DNA of 39,708 bases, from NCBI GenBank assembly GCA_944332295.1, contig CALVJR010000009.1, forward strand, positions 1-39,708, read 5' to 3'. The notes under the pieces are model-generated. The model was not told the origin of the DNA, made no database searches, and saw nothing but the letters and a program-made list of their open reading frames with translations. The DNA comes from an uncultured Bacilli bacterium (GTDB lineage: Bacteria > Bacillota_I > Bacilli_A > RF39 > UBA660). Positions within the stretch are counted from its first letter, which is position 1, and every line of letters begins with the position of its first letter. The position numbers and the translations under genes are program-made. Of this stretch, positions 8,234 through 16,046 are shown in pieces.

Positions 8234-9559
8234 ATGAAAAAGTGGATACGATATTTGTTTATTTTTATCTTTGTTTTTTGTATCTATGAGTTTTTTGGAT
8301 TTTCTAATACTTATGGTGATTCACTGAATAACTATGTGTTTAGTCACGCTATTGTGATGGGAGAGATTCCCTATTTAGATTTTAATATTATTACTACACC
8401 TTTATATACTTTTGTTATGTCTATAGGTTTATTTTTCTTTGATAATTACTTTATGTTTATAATTGAACAAAGTTTATTAGTTACTATTATGTTTTATTTT
8501 TTATTTGAAACATATGGTAAGAAAAGTTATTTTGTATTACTTTGTATTTGTTTATTTGGATTTTTAGGAATTAATGCTACTTATAATTTTATGGCATTAT
8601 TTATGTTGGTAATTATTTTATATTTAGAGAAGAAGTATCCTAACAAAGATTATTTGATAGGGTTTGCAATAGGGTGTGCTGTTTTAAGTAAACATACTGT
8701 TGGAGCTTTCTTTATTCTTCCTTCTATTATTTATTATTTTAGGGATATAAAAAAATTATTGCGCAGGGCAGTAGGAGTCATTATTCCTTGTGGTATCTTT
8801 TTTATTTATCTCTTGTGTAATCATGCTTTTTATCGATTTATTGATTTGTGTTTTTTGAGCTTTTTGGATTTTTCTAGTGATAATGCCCATCCTTTTTCTT
8901 TTTATTTTTTTCTTAGTATTTTACTATTGATTATTCAAATAATTATTACTGTTAAAAATAAAAAAGATATACGTAATTACTATTTAATTATGGGATTTTC
9001 TTTTATGATTCCAATATTTGATTTTCACCATTTTGCGATTTATGTTATTTGTTTTGTATTACAAATTTTAGAGTTTATACCTATTAAGAGAGATTATTTT
9101 TACGGTTTAATGATATTTTTATCCGGGTTATATTCGATTATGTTATTTATTAACTATTTTATTTTATTAAAACCTGTTTGGTCTTCTGATATCTTAGGAT
9201 TTCAATATACATTATGTGCAAGAGAAGAGTATCGAGATTCTGTTAAATTTTTTTCTTTTTTTGATCAATATGATCATAAGTTGATTTTATCTCCTAATTC
9301 TATGCAATATAAAGCTAGTAGAGGAGAAGATATTACTTATTTTGATCTTTTGAATAATGGTAATCATGGTTATCAAGGTAGTCAAAAAATGATAGAAGCG
9401 ATAGAAGATATGCATAATGTTTATATTATTATTAATGTTGTTTTTTATTATGATGATAATAAATATAATCAATTTGATAAAACTATTGTGAGACATGTTA
9501 TGAATTCTTATGAAAAAGTCGATTCTTGGAGAGATTTTGATGTTTATTATAAGAATTAA
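8234..9559 (+). CDS. GT-C-like polytopic membrane protein, paralog 5 of 5
   Basis: 441 residues. D29 lies in YGDSLNNYVF, then MGEIPYLDFN; the Arg of the RGExPY motif seen in paralogs 1-3 is Met here, and the proline pair is TTPL. It keeps LSKHTVG, a divergent LSFLDF, FDFHH and ITYFDLLNNGNHGYQG. Paralogs 4 and 5 share the KH variant, suggesting a subgroup. It starts two bases after paralog 4 behind GGAGGAG and is the last gene of the operon, followed within 7 bp by a strong terminator. Confidence 0.7.
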   Translation: MKKWIRYLFIFIFVFCIYEFFGFSNTYGDSLNNYVFSHAIVMGEIPYLDFNIITTPLYTFVMSIGLFFFDNYFMFIIEQSLLVTIMFYFLFETYGKKSYFVLLCICLFGFLGINATYNFMALFMLVIILYLEKKYPNKDYLIGFAIGCAVLSKHTVGAFFILPSIIYYFRDIKKLLRRAVGVIIPCGIFFIYLLCNHAFYRFIDLCFLSFLDFSSDNAHPFSFYFFLSILLLIIQIIITVKNKKDIRNYYLIMGFSFMIPIFDFHHFAIYVICFVLQILEFIPIKRDYFYGLMIFLSGLYSIMLFINYFILLKPVWSSDILGFQYTLCAREEYRDSVKFFSFFDQYDHKLILSPNSMQYKASRGEDITYFDLLNNGNHGYQGSQKMIEAIEDMHNVYIIINVVFYYDDNKYNQFDKTIVRHVMNSYEKVDSWRDFDVYYKN

Positions 9560-9565
9560 ATTGTT

Positions 9566-9590
9566 AAAACGCTTGGCGTTTTTTTTCTTT
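9566..9590 (+). terminator. Terminator of the murG-divIB-GT-C operon
   Basis: AAAACGC (9566-9572), loop TTG, GCGTTTT (9576-9582), then a T-rich run. A perfect 7-bp stem with a strong U-tract. The loop and 3' arm also form the -35 of the ftsA promoter. Confidence 0.85.
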
Positions 9591-9601
9591 TATAGTATAA
9601 T
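9573..9601 (+). promoter_or_regulatory. Promoter of ftsA-ftsZ, overlapping the upstream terminator
   Basis: TTGGCG (9573-9578), exactly 17 bp, then TATAAT (9596-9601), 26 bp before the ftsA start. The -35 hexamer is made of the terminator loop plus the first bases of its 3' arm. Confidence 0.7.
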
Positions 9602-9627
9602 TAATTTTAAGGTAAGGAGATGCTTTC

Positions 9628-10863
9628 ATGAGTCAAGTATATACGGGAATTGAATTAGGTACAGATAGTATAAAGATTGTTGTATTAGAAAAACTTCAGA
9701 ATAAATTTCATGTTTTAGCATCTGTTCATAGTCCTAGTGAAGGTATTTCTAAAGGACAGGTTGTAGATATAAAAAAATGTGTTACTAGTGTTCGTACCGC
9801 TTTGAGACGTGTTAATGATATGCTTGGTATTCGGGTGATTCGGGTAATTGCGGTTGTACCAACTACTGGATGTCATTTAGATATTGCGGTTGGTTCTATT
9901 GAAGTAGAAAATTCTTCTTATATTACTGGAGAGGATGTAAGTAGAGTATTGAAAGATGCTTTGGTTGGTAGAATTGATGAAGAACGTGAACTTGTTACTG
10001 CGGTCCCTATTAGTTTTACGGTAGATGAACAAGAGAATATCCAAGATCCTAAGGGAATGGCTGGTGCTATACTTGAGACTAAGGTTGTTGTTGCTACGGT
10101 TCCAAAAGAGCCATTATATAGAATTTTAGAAGTGTTAAAACTTAGTGGGTTAGAAGCGATTGATGTTTGTTTTACTTCTACAGGAGATTATTATGCAGTA
10201 CGTAATCAGAGATTGCAAAAAGAAGTAGGAGCAATCATTGATATTGGTGAAGATACTACAGAGATTTCTATTTTTAATAAAGGAATTCAGATTAAAAATG
10301 CTATTGTTCCTATTGGTAGTCATAATGTAGATAGAGATATTTCTTATATTTTTAAAATTAAAGAAGAGGATTCTAGACGGTTAAAAGAGCAGTTTGCAGT
10401 TAGTATGCAAGCTTATGCTGATACTAATGACTCTGTTAGTGTACCAATAGGAAATGATAAGAAAGAAATTAGTCAGATAGGAATATCTAAAGTTGTAGAA
10501 GCAAGGCTTGAGGAAATATTAAATTTAGCGAAAAAAGAGATAAAAAACTTAACAAATAGAGAAATACGTTATATAATAGTAACAGGTGGCCTTAGTGAGG
10601 TAGCAGGATTTCAGTATTTAGTGGAGTCTGTTTTTGGAATTCATGCTAAGGTGTGTAATATAAGTACAATGGGTCTAAGACATAATCGATATAGTAGTGT
10701 CATTGGTGCAGTACAGTATTTTGATGATAAAATGTCTTTACGCGGGAAAAATGTCAGTATGATATCAGATAGTGATGTTCAGACATTGATGTCTCCTGAT
10801 GATAAGACCGTCAATAGTGATAATATTATTAGTAAAGTCTTTGGACATTTTTTTGATAATTAA
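9628..10863 (+). CDS. ftsA: Cell division protein FtsA
   Basis: Actin-like ATPase that anchors FtsZ filaments to the membrane and recruits later division proteins. The 411 residues show the phosphate-1 loop IELGTDSIK, the SHS2/1C domain region (about 80-170), phosphate-2 IIDIGEDTTEISIF, the adenosine motif IIVTGGLSEVAGF, and a C-terminal amphipathic helix (NIISKVFGHFF) that fits membrane targeting. AAGGAG lies at a good distance from the ATG. It is directly followed by ftsZ. Confidence 0.95.
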   Translation: MSQVYTGIELGTDSIKIVVLEKLQNKFHVLASVHSPSEGISKGQVVDIKKCVTSVRTALRRVNDMLGIRVIRVIAVVPTTGCHLDIAVGSIEVENSSYITGEDVSRVLKDALVGRIDEERELVTAVPISFTVDEQENIQDPKGMAGAILETKVVVATVPKEPLYRILEVLKLSGLEAIDVCFTSTGDYYAVRNQRLQKEVGAIIDIGEDTTEISIFNKGIQIKNAIVPIGSHNVDRDISYIFKIKEEDSRRLKEQFAVSMQAYADTNDSVSVPIGNDKKEISQIGISKVVEARLEEILNLAKKEIKNLTNREIRYIIVTGGLSEVAGFQYLVESVFGIHAKVCNISTMGLRHNRYSSVIGAVQYFDDKMSLRGKNVSMISDSDVQTLMSPDDKTVNSDNIISKVFGHFFDN

Positions 10864-10875
10864 GGAGGACTAGGT

Positions 10876-11994
10876 ATGGTAGGCGGATTAGAAATGGATC
10901 AATTAGCCAAAATTAAAGTTATTGGTTTAGGTGGCGGCGGTGGAAACGCTGTTAATAGAATGGTAGAATCTGGTGTTAAAGGTGTAGAGTTTATTGCTGC
11001 TAATACAGATTTACAAGTATTAAACTCTTCTAAAGCAGATGTTAAGATTCAAATTGGTGCATCATTAACGGATGGTTTAGGAGCTGGTGCAAAACCTGAA
11101 ATAGGTAAAGAAGCTGCAGTTGAATCTAAGAAAGAGATAGAAGATGCTTTAGCTGGTGCTGATATGGTATTTATCACTTGTGGAATGGGTGGTGGTACTG
11201 GTACTGGAGCTGCTCCTATTGTTGCGGAAATTGCACAAGGGCTTGGTGCTTTGACTGTAGCAATTGTTACAAAACCATTCTCATTTGAAGGAAAACGAAG
11301 AATGGATAATGCATTAAAGGGTATTGAAGAGTTAAAACAACATGTAGATACATTAATTGTTATTCCAAATGATAGATTGAGAGAGATTATTGATAAAACT
11401 ACACCAATGCTTGAAGCATTTAAAGAAGTTGATAATGTCCTTCGTCGTGGTGTTCAATCAATTTCTGATTTGATTGCAGTTGTTGGTCTTGTTAACTTGG
11501 ACTTTGCTGATGTTAAAGCTGTTATGGAAAAGAGTGGACATGCTATCATTGGTATCGGTATTGGTATGGGTGATGATAGGGCAATTGAAGCAGCTCAACA
11601 AGCAGTTTCTTCACCACTTTTGGAAACTTCTATTAATGGTGCAACAGATGCTATTATCAATATTACAGGTGGCGTTAATTTGACTTTGTTTGAAGCAGAA
11701 CAAGCAGCTGAAGTTGTTAGGGCTGCTGCTAATACGGATATTAATACAATATTTGGTTCAGTAATTAATGAAAATTTATCTGATGAAGTTATCGTTACTG
11801 TTATTGCTACTGGATTTGATAAAAAACAAGCTCCAACTCAGGTAAAAGAACCAGTGTTTAGTAATGGAGCTCCAACTAGAAGAGCAACACCAATTAAAGA
11901 AGAATATCCTGCTCCAGAAGTTTTGGATTCTAGTGATTCTTCTGATGATGGAGATTTTGATTTACCTCCATTCTTAAGAGAGAGAAATTATTAA
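10876..11994 (+). CDS. ftsZ: Cell division GTPase FtsZ
   Basis: Tubulin-like GTPase forming the division ring. The 372 residues show [20 protein letters not shown], the tubulin signature [18 protein letters not shown], and the T7 loop [12 protein letters not shown] that completes GTP hydrolysis in the next subunit. A short acidic linker leads to the conserved tail [11 protein letters not shown], which binds FtsA. AAGGAGG (10862-10868) sits 7 bases before the ATG and overlaps the ftsA stop. A start at 10894 (MDQLAKIKV) is possible but less well placed. Confidence 0.98.
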   Translation: MVGGLEMDQLAKIKVIGLGGGGGNAVNRMVESGVKGVEFIAANTDLQVLNSSKADVKIQIGASLTDGLGAGAKPEIGKEAAVESKKEIEDALAGADMVFITCGMGGGTGTGAAPIVAEIAQGLGALTVAIVTKPFSFEGKRRMDNALKGIEELKQHVDTLIVIPNDRLREIIDKTTPMLEAFKEVDNVLRRGVQSISDLIAVVGLVNLDFADVKAVMEKSGHAIIGIGIGMGDDRAIEAAQQAVSSPLLETSINGATDAIINITGGVNLTLFEAEQAAEVVRAAANTDINTIFGSVINENLSDEVIVTVIATGFDKKQAPTQVKEPVFSNGAPTRRATPIKEEYPAPEVLDSSDSSDDGDFDLPPFLRERNY

Positions 11995-12001
11995 TTAAAA
12001 G

Positions 12002-12028
12002 AAAGTTCACTTTTTGTGAACTTTTTTC
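12002..12028 (+). terminator. Terminator after ftsZ
   Basis: AAAGTTCAC, loop TTTTT, GTGAACTTT, then TTTC and a long T-run: a 9-bp perfect stem 8 bp after the ftsZ stop. Confidence 0.9.
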
Positions 12029-12069
12029 TTTTTTTAGTGTATACTTTATTTATAGGAAGGATGGTTTTT

Positions 12070-12237
12070 ATGAGTATACCAGGTCTGCATACTACGATTG
12101 ATTATAAAAAATTAATTGAAATGCAAGCAAATCAAGTGCAGGAGATTGTTCCGCCAGAAAAGTCTTCTTTTACGCAAGGCAAAGTAAAGCAAAAAAATAT
12201 GCGAATAAATAATAAAATTAATATAAGAAAAAGATAA
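12070..12237 (+). CDS. Small basic protein of 55 residues, unknown function
   Basis: I do not recognise a family. The protein begins MSIPGLHTTIDYKKLIEMQ and ends in a Lys/Arg/Asn-rich tail (about 37-55) without hydrophobic segments, so it is probably soluble. The ATG at 12070 is chosen because AGGAAGG (12054-12060) lies 9 bases upstream. TATACT (12040-12045) just after the ftsZ terminator could be its -10. It stands between ftsZ and the convergent arginase gene with its own terminator, supporting a real expressed gene. A role as a division accessory is only a positional guess. Confidence 0.6.
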   Translation: MSIPGLHTTIDYKKLIEMQANQVQEIVPPEKSSFTQGKVKQKNMRINNKINIRKR

Positions 12238-12261
12238 AAGAGTTGAATAAATCAACTCTTT
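12237..12261. terminator. Bidirectional terminator between the small gene and arginase
   Basis: AAAGAGTTGA (12237-12246), loop ATAAA, TCAACTCTTT (12252-12261): a 10-bp perfect stem flanked by T-rich DNA on both strands. It overlaps the stop codons of both convergent genes. Confidence 0.85.
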
Positions 12262-13162
12262 AATATTTTTTTTCTACTATTTTTCCTTTATTTTCTGCTG
12301 CTCTTATAATTTGTGCTAGTAGATTGATAGCAATTTGTTCTGTTTTTCTATTTACATCTCGTAACGGATTAAATTCTACTAGGTCATAGGATACTACTTG
12401 ATTTAAATGTTTCATAATTAATTCATTTATTTTCATAGCTTCTTCTTCTGAAATTCCGTCAAATTCTGGGATAGATACACCAGGTGCTATTTCAGGATCT
12501 ATTAAATCTAAATCATAGCTAATATGTATTCCTGATGTTTTTTCTCCAGCAATTTTAAAAGCTTCTTCTACTACTTGTTCTATTCCTTTTTGTTTGATGT
12601 CTTCAGTTGTAAATACTGTAATACCAGAATATCTGATATTATCTTTTTCCCAATCATCAATACTTCTGGCACCAACGACTACTGCTTTTGTTGGTTGAAT
12701 TGTTTTTCCATCATAGAAGTATCTTAATTCGTGATTTTTGTAGCCTGTGATTGCTGCTAGAGGAAGACCATGAATATTTCCACTAACGGTTGTATCAAAG
12801 GTATTATAATCAGTATGAGCATCAAACCAGATAATTCCTATATTTTCATGTACTTTAGCGCTAGCTAGGGCACTAGCAACAGCAATAGAATGATCTCCAC
12901 CAATGGTAATAGGAAAGTATCCGTCTTTTACTTTTTCTAATATTTTGTTATATAATTCTGTGTTAAATTTATCTATTTCGTATTCATTTTTTCTTCTATC
13001 AGATAAATTTCTACTTTTTATAATCTCTTCATTTTGAACAAGAGTAAAAGTTTCTCCTTTATAAAAACCTTTTAAATCATTTAATAATTGTATGGGACCT
13101 AGATGTGCTCCATCGATGTGAACACCTAAATCACTACCTGCTCCTGCAATAAATGTCTTCAT
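12260..13162 (-). CDS. rocF: Arginase (ureohydrolase family)
   Basis: Di-manganese hydrolase; the closest match is arginase, L-arginine to ornithine and urea. The 300 residues show GGDHSIAVASA, the metal and substrate site DAHTDYNT followed by SGNIHGLPLA (Asn and Ser positions that hold the arginine carboxylate in arginases), and the second metal site SYDLDLIDPEIAPGVSIP, then VEFNPLRD. The ATG at 13162 is preferred over an in-frame GTG nine bases upstream because AAGAGGG then has proper spacing. Agmatinase and formimidoylglutamase are less likely because of SGNxHGxP. It is the only minus-strand gene among wall and division genes. Confidence 0.85.
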   Translation of the reverse strand: MKTFIAGAGSDLGVHIDGAHLGPIQLLNDLKGFYKGETFTLVQNEEIIKSRNLSDRRKNEYEIDKFNTELYNKILEKVKDGYFPITIGGDHSIAVASALASAKVHENIGIIWFDAHTDYNTFDTTVSGNIHGLPLAAITGYKNHELRYFYDGKTIQPTKAVVVGARSIDDWEKDNIRYSGITVFTTEDIKQKGIEQVVEEAFKIAGEKTSGIHISYDLDLIDPEIAPGVSIPEFDGISEEEAMKINELIMKHLNQVVSYDLVEFNPLRDVNRKTEQIAINLLAQIIRAAENKGKIVEKKY

Positions 13163-13179
13163 AAATTTCACCCTCTTAC

Positions 13180-13208
13180 ATTTTAGACTAAATACTTAGA
13201 TATATCAA
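13180..13208 (-). promoter_or_regulatory. Promoter of the arginase gene
   Basis: On the minus strand: TTGATA (13208-13203), 17 bp, TAAAAT (13185-13180), about 18 bp before the start codon. Good spacing and sequence. No obvious arginine-repressor operator is seen. Confidence 0.65.
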
Positions 13209-13263
13209 GAAAAAGTCTTTTTTTTTATTTTACTTTACTGTATAATTGTTTTGGGTGAATGAT

Positions 13264-14712
13264 ATGAAAAAATTAAGTGAATTATACCCTGGTGTTAGTC
13301 AGGATGTTATGATAAAATCTATTAAAATTAATTCTAAAGAATGTAGGGAAGGGGATTTATTTGTTTGTACTCAAGGTGTAACTGCTGATAGACATGAGTT
13401 TATTGACGATGCGATTAATCATGGTGCTAGTGCTATTATTGTTAGTCGTGATGTTTCTGAAAATAGAGTTCCTGTTATTAAAGTCCCTGATACGAATCGT
13501 GAGCTTCCATATTTATGCCAAAAGTTCTATGATTATCCAGATCATGAATTAAAAGTGTTAGGTGTTACTGGTACTGATGGTAAGACATCTACTGCGACTA
13601 TTTTGCAGACATTAATTGGAAGTGATGTTTGTGGTTATATTGGTACGAATGGAAGAAGTTGTGCTAAGTTTAGTGGAGATAATCCTAATACTACACCAGA
13701 TACCCATTTACTTTATTCTTATTTTAGAGAATTTTTAGATTGTGGTTGTAAGTATGTTGCGATGGAAGCAAGTAGTGAGGCGTTCTTTAGGGGTAGACTT
13801 CAAACTTTTCAATTTGATTTGAGTATTTATACTAATATTACTTCAGAACATTTAAATATTCATGGCTCTTTTGAGAATTATGTTGCTTGTAAATTACAAT
13901 TGTTTAGACAGACTAAAAAAGAGGGTACTTGTGTTTTAAATATGGATGATCCTTATTATGAACAAGTAAGAGCTGCTTGTAATGGACAAGTTGTTACGTA
14001 TGGTATGAGGGAAGATGCCAATCTACAAATTGTCTCATTTAAAGTATATCCTACACATACTTTGATTCAATTTAAGTATCGTGGAGAAATCATTGAAGTA
14101 GATAGTCCTTTATTAGGGGATTTTAATGTTTATAATTTAGCAGCGGGACTTTTAGGTGCTTTATCTTTAGGTGTTCCATTGGAACAGGCACTAGCTCGTA
14201 TTTCTAATATTAAAATTAGTGGTAGACTAGATTTATTAACTACTAATACTCCTTATTATGTTATGGTTGATTATGCTCATACACCTAATGGGATTATGAA
14301 ACTTTTGAATTTTGTGCATACTTTGGATATTAATCGTAGTATTGTGGTGATTGGTCAAGCGGGAGAGAGAGATTATTTAAAGAGACCACAAGTAGGAGAA
14401 GTTGTTGTTAAAAATGCTACTTATGCTATCTTTACTTATGAAGATCCTAGGAGTGAAGATCCTCAGGCTATTTGTGATGATATTGTAAAAACTATTAAAG
14501 ATAGTTATCAAAATTATGAAATTGTACTTGATAGAAGAGATGCTATTCAGAAAGCTATTGATATGGCAAAAGAAAAAGATATGGTTTTAATTCTTGGTAA
14601 GGGAAATGAAACTTATGAGAAGTTAAAAGATAAGACGATTTATTTCAATGATGAAGAGGAAGCTTATCAAGCTGTTGCTAATAGAAAAATTAGGGAAGGA
14701 GTTACTAATTAG
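13264..14712 (+). CDS. murE: MurE-type Mur ligase (UDP-MurNAc-tripeptide synthetase-like)
   Basis: ATP-dependent ligase expected to add the third residue to UDP-MurNAc-L-Ala-D-Glu. The 482 residues show an N-terminal UDP-binding domain, P-loop VTGTDGKTST, the central region NTTPDT with EASSEAF and TNITSEHLNIHGSFENY, and a C-terminal domain with YEDPRSEDP. Canonical MurE has SSHAL, DHLDFHG and DNPR (meso-diaminopimelate) or DNPA-like (lysine) at these places, so several normally conserved residues differ. The third residue cannot be told with confidence, though the retained Arg leans to diaminopimelate. The ATG at 13264 follows GGGTGA; TATAAT is at 13241-13246. A second-type MurE-like paralog with another role is possible. 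Confidence 0.8.
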   Translation: MKKLSELYPGVSQDVMIKSIKINSKECREGDLFVCTQGVTADRHEFIDDAINHGASAIIVSRDVSENRVPVIKVPDTNRELPYLCQKFYDYPDHELKVLGVTGTDGKTSTATILQTLIGSDVCGYIGTNGRSCAKFSGDNPNTTPDTHLLYSYFREFLDCGCKYVAMEASSEAFFRGRLQTFQFDLSIYTNITSEHLNIHGSFENYVACKLQLFRQTKKEGTCVLNMDDPYYEQVRAACNGQVVTYGMREDANLQIVSFKVYPTHTLIQFKYRGEIIEVDSPLLGDFNVYNLAAGLLGALSLGVPLEQALARISNIKISGRLDLLTTNTPYYVMVDYAHTPNGIMKLLNFVHTLDINRSIVVIGQAGERDYLKRPQVGEVVVKNATYAIFTYEDPRSEDPQAICDDIVKTIKDSYQNYEIVLDRRDAIQKAIDMAKEKDMVLILGKGNETYEKLKDKTIYFNDEEEAYQAVANRKIREGVTN

Positions 14713-14726
14713 TAACTTCTTTTTGT
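14696..14726 (+). terminator. Terminator overlapping the 3' end of murE
   Basis: Stem of about 10 bp (14696-14705 with 14712-14721, one G-U pair), 6-base loop TAATTA, then a T-run. The murE TAG stop (14710-14712) begins in the loop. Confidence 0.75.
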
Positions 14727-14755
14727 TTTACTTTCTTTAGTTTTCTTGCTATACT
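14727..14755 (+). promoter_or_regulatory. Promoter of the VanW gene
   Basis: TTTACT (14727-14732), 17 bp, TATACT (14750-14755) with an extended TGc before it. The start codon is only 21 bp downstream. Confidence 0.6.
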
Positions 14756-14776
14756 TTACTATAGTAGAGTGATAGT

Positions 14777-16024
14777 ATGAAAAAGATGAGTATTAAAAGA
14801 GGATACCGGTTGACTAAAAGAGAGATTGTTATATTAATTTTACTGGGTGCTGCAATTCTTTGTTTTATTTTGGTACTGTTATATTATTATGTGCAAGTAT
14901 ATTCTTATTATTCTAGGGTTTTACCTAATACTTACTTAGGAAATTATTTGATTTCTGATGTTAGTTTTGAGGATTTAGAATCTGTGATTTCTTCTTTTGA
15001 AGATAAGGTGTTAGATGAGAAAAATACTTTTCGATGTAATAATAAAGAGTATTTGTATTCTTATAGAGAGTTAGGAGTTGAAATTGATAAAGATAAAATT
15101 ATAGATTCTATTACTAATTATCAAACGGCTTTAGATTGGCAAGAGTTAAATCGTATTTTAGATGATAATACAAGGTATACTTTTCATTATTTTTTTGTTT
15201 ATGATAAAGAAAAGATAAGAGAGTTTTTAAATACCTTAAAATCTGTTGTTGATGTTACTAGGGTAGATGGTCATTTTTCTATCGGGGAAGATCATAGTTT
15301 ACAATATGTTTCTGGTGTTAACGGGTATTCTTTGAATATTGATTCTTCTTTAGATTCTATACTTTCTTATTTAGATGGGAAAAATCAGAAGGGTTTTGTA
15401 GAACTTGATGGTACTATTGATCAGGCTTCTTCTAATGAATCATATCAATCTATTGATACTAAGGTTTCCTCTTTTACAACAAAGTTTAATCCTTATATTT
15501 CTCGGGCTAATAATTTACGAGTTGGTTTAGATTATATTGATGGAGTTATTGTTCCACCAGGAGAAGTTTTTTCTTTTTATAAGTATGCTGGACCATATAA
15601 TAAAAAAGGATATGTTTTTTATTATGAATATGTAGGTAATGGAGTATGTCAGATTGCTACTACAGTTTATAATGCTGCCTTGTTAGGGGGATTAGAGATT
15701 GTTAAACGTTCTCCTCATTCTGCTAAATCTCCTTATGTTCCTGGAGGACTAGATGCTACTGTTGCTAGTTCTTCTAATGGTTGGAATATTGATTTTCAGT
15801 TTAAAAATACTTATTCTTATCCTATTTATATTTCTGCTTATGCAGTAGGTGGAGAAGCACATGTTGATTTTTGGTCGAATAAGGATGCTCTTGGTGGTAA
15901 GACTTATTCTACTGAATCTGTTCAGATAGGAAAGAGAGGATATACTACTTATTTACATACTTATCAAAATGGGGTCTGGATAAGACGAGATAAAATAGCA
16001 ACTACTTGGTATAGTAAAGATTAA
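14777..16024 (+). CDS. VanW family protein, membrane-anchored
   Basis: 415 residues: one membrane helix at about 19-43, an outer region (about 60-215) fitting the peptidoglycan-binding-like domain often found before VanW, then the VanW domain (about 235-370) with VNGVCQIATT-type core read here as GNGVCQIATTVYNAALL, EIVKRSPHS, YVPGGLDATV and FKNTYSYPIYI. A short C-terminal part follows. VanW was named from some vancomycin gene clusters, but the domain is common in Bacillota without resistance and has no settled activity. A GTGAT-type site precedes the ATG. Its neighbours are wall-synthesis genes. Confidence 0.88.
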   Translation: MKKMSIKRGYRLTKREIVILILLGAAILCFILVLLYYYVQVYSYYSRVLPNTYLGNYLISDVSFEDLESVISSFEDKVLDEKNTFRCNNKEYLYSYRELGVEIDKDKIIDSITNYQTALDWQELNRILDDNTRYTFHYFFVYDKEKIREFLNTLKSVVDVTRVDGHFSIGEDHSLQYVSGVNGYSLNIDSSLDSILSYLDGKNQKGFVELDGTIDQASSNESYQSIDTKVSSFTTKFNPYISRANNLRVGLDYIDGVIVPPGEVFSFYKYAGPYNKKGYVFYYEYVGNGVCQIATTVYNAALLGGLEIVKRSPHSAKSPYVPGGLDATVASSSNGWNIDFQFKNTYSYPIYISAYAVGGEAHVDFWSNKDALGGKTYSTESVQIGKRGYTTYLHTYQNGVWIRRDKIATTWYSKD

Positions 16025-16046
16025 ATATTTATTTAGGATGGTGATT

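Noticed and set aside
12016-12069. Upstream GTG start for the small gene after ftsZ
   Set aside because: It begins within the 3' arm of the ftsZ terminator and has no ribosome binding site; the ATG at 12070 has AGGAAGG.
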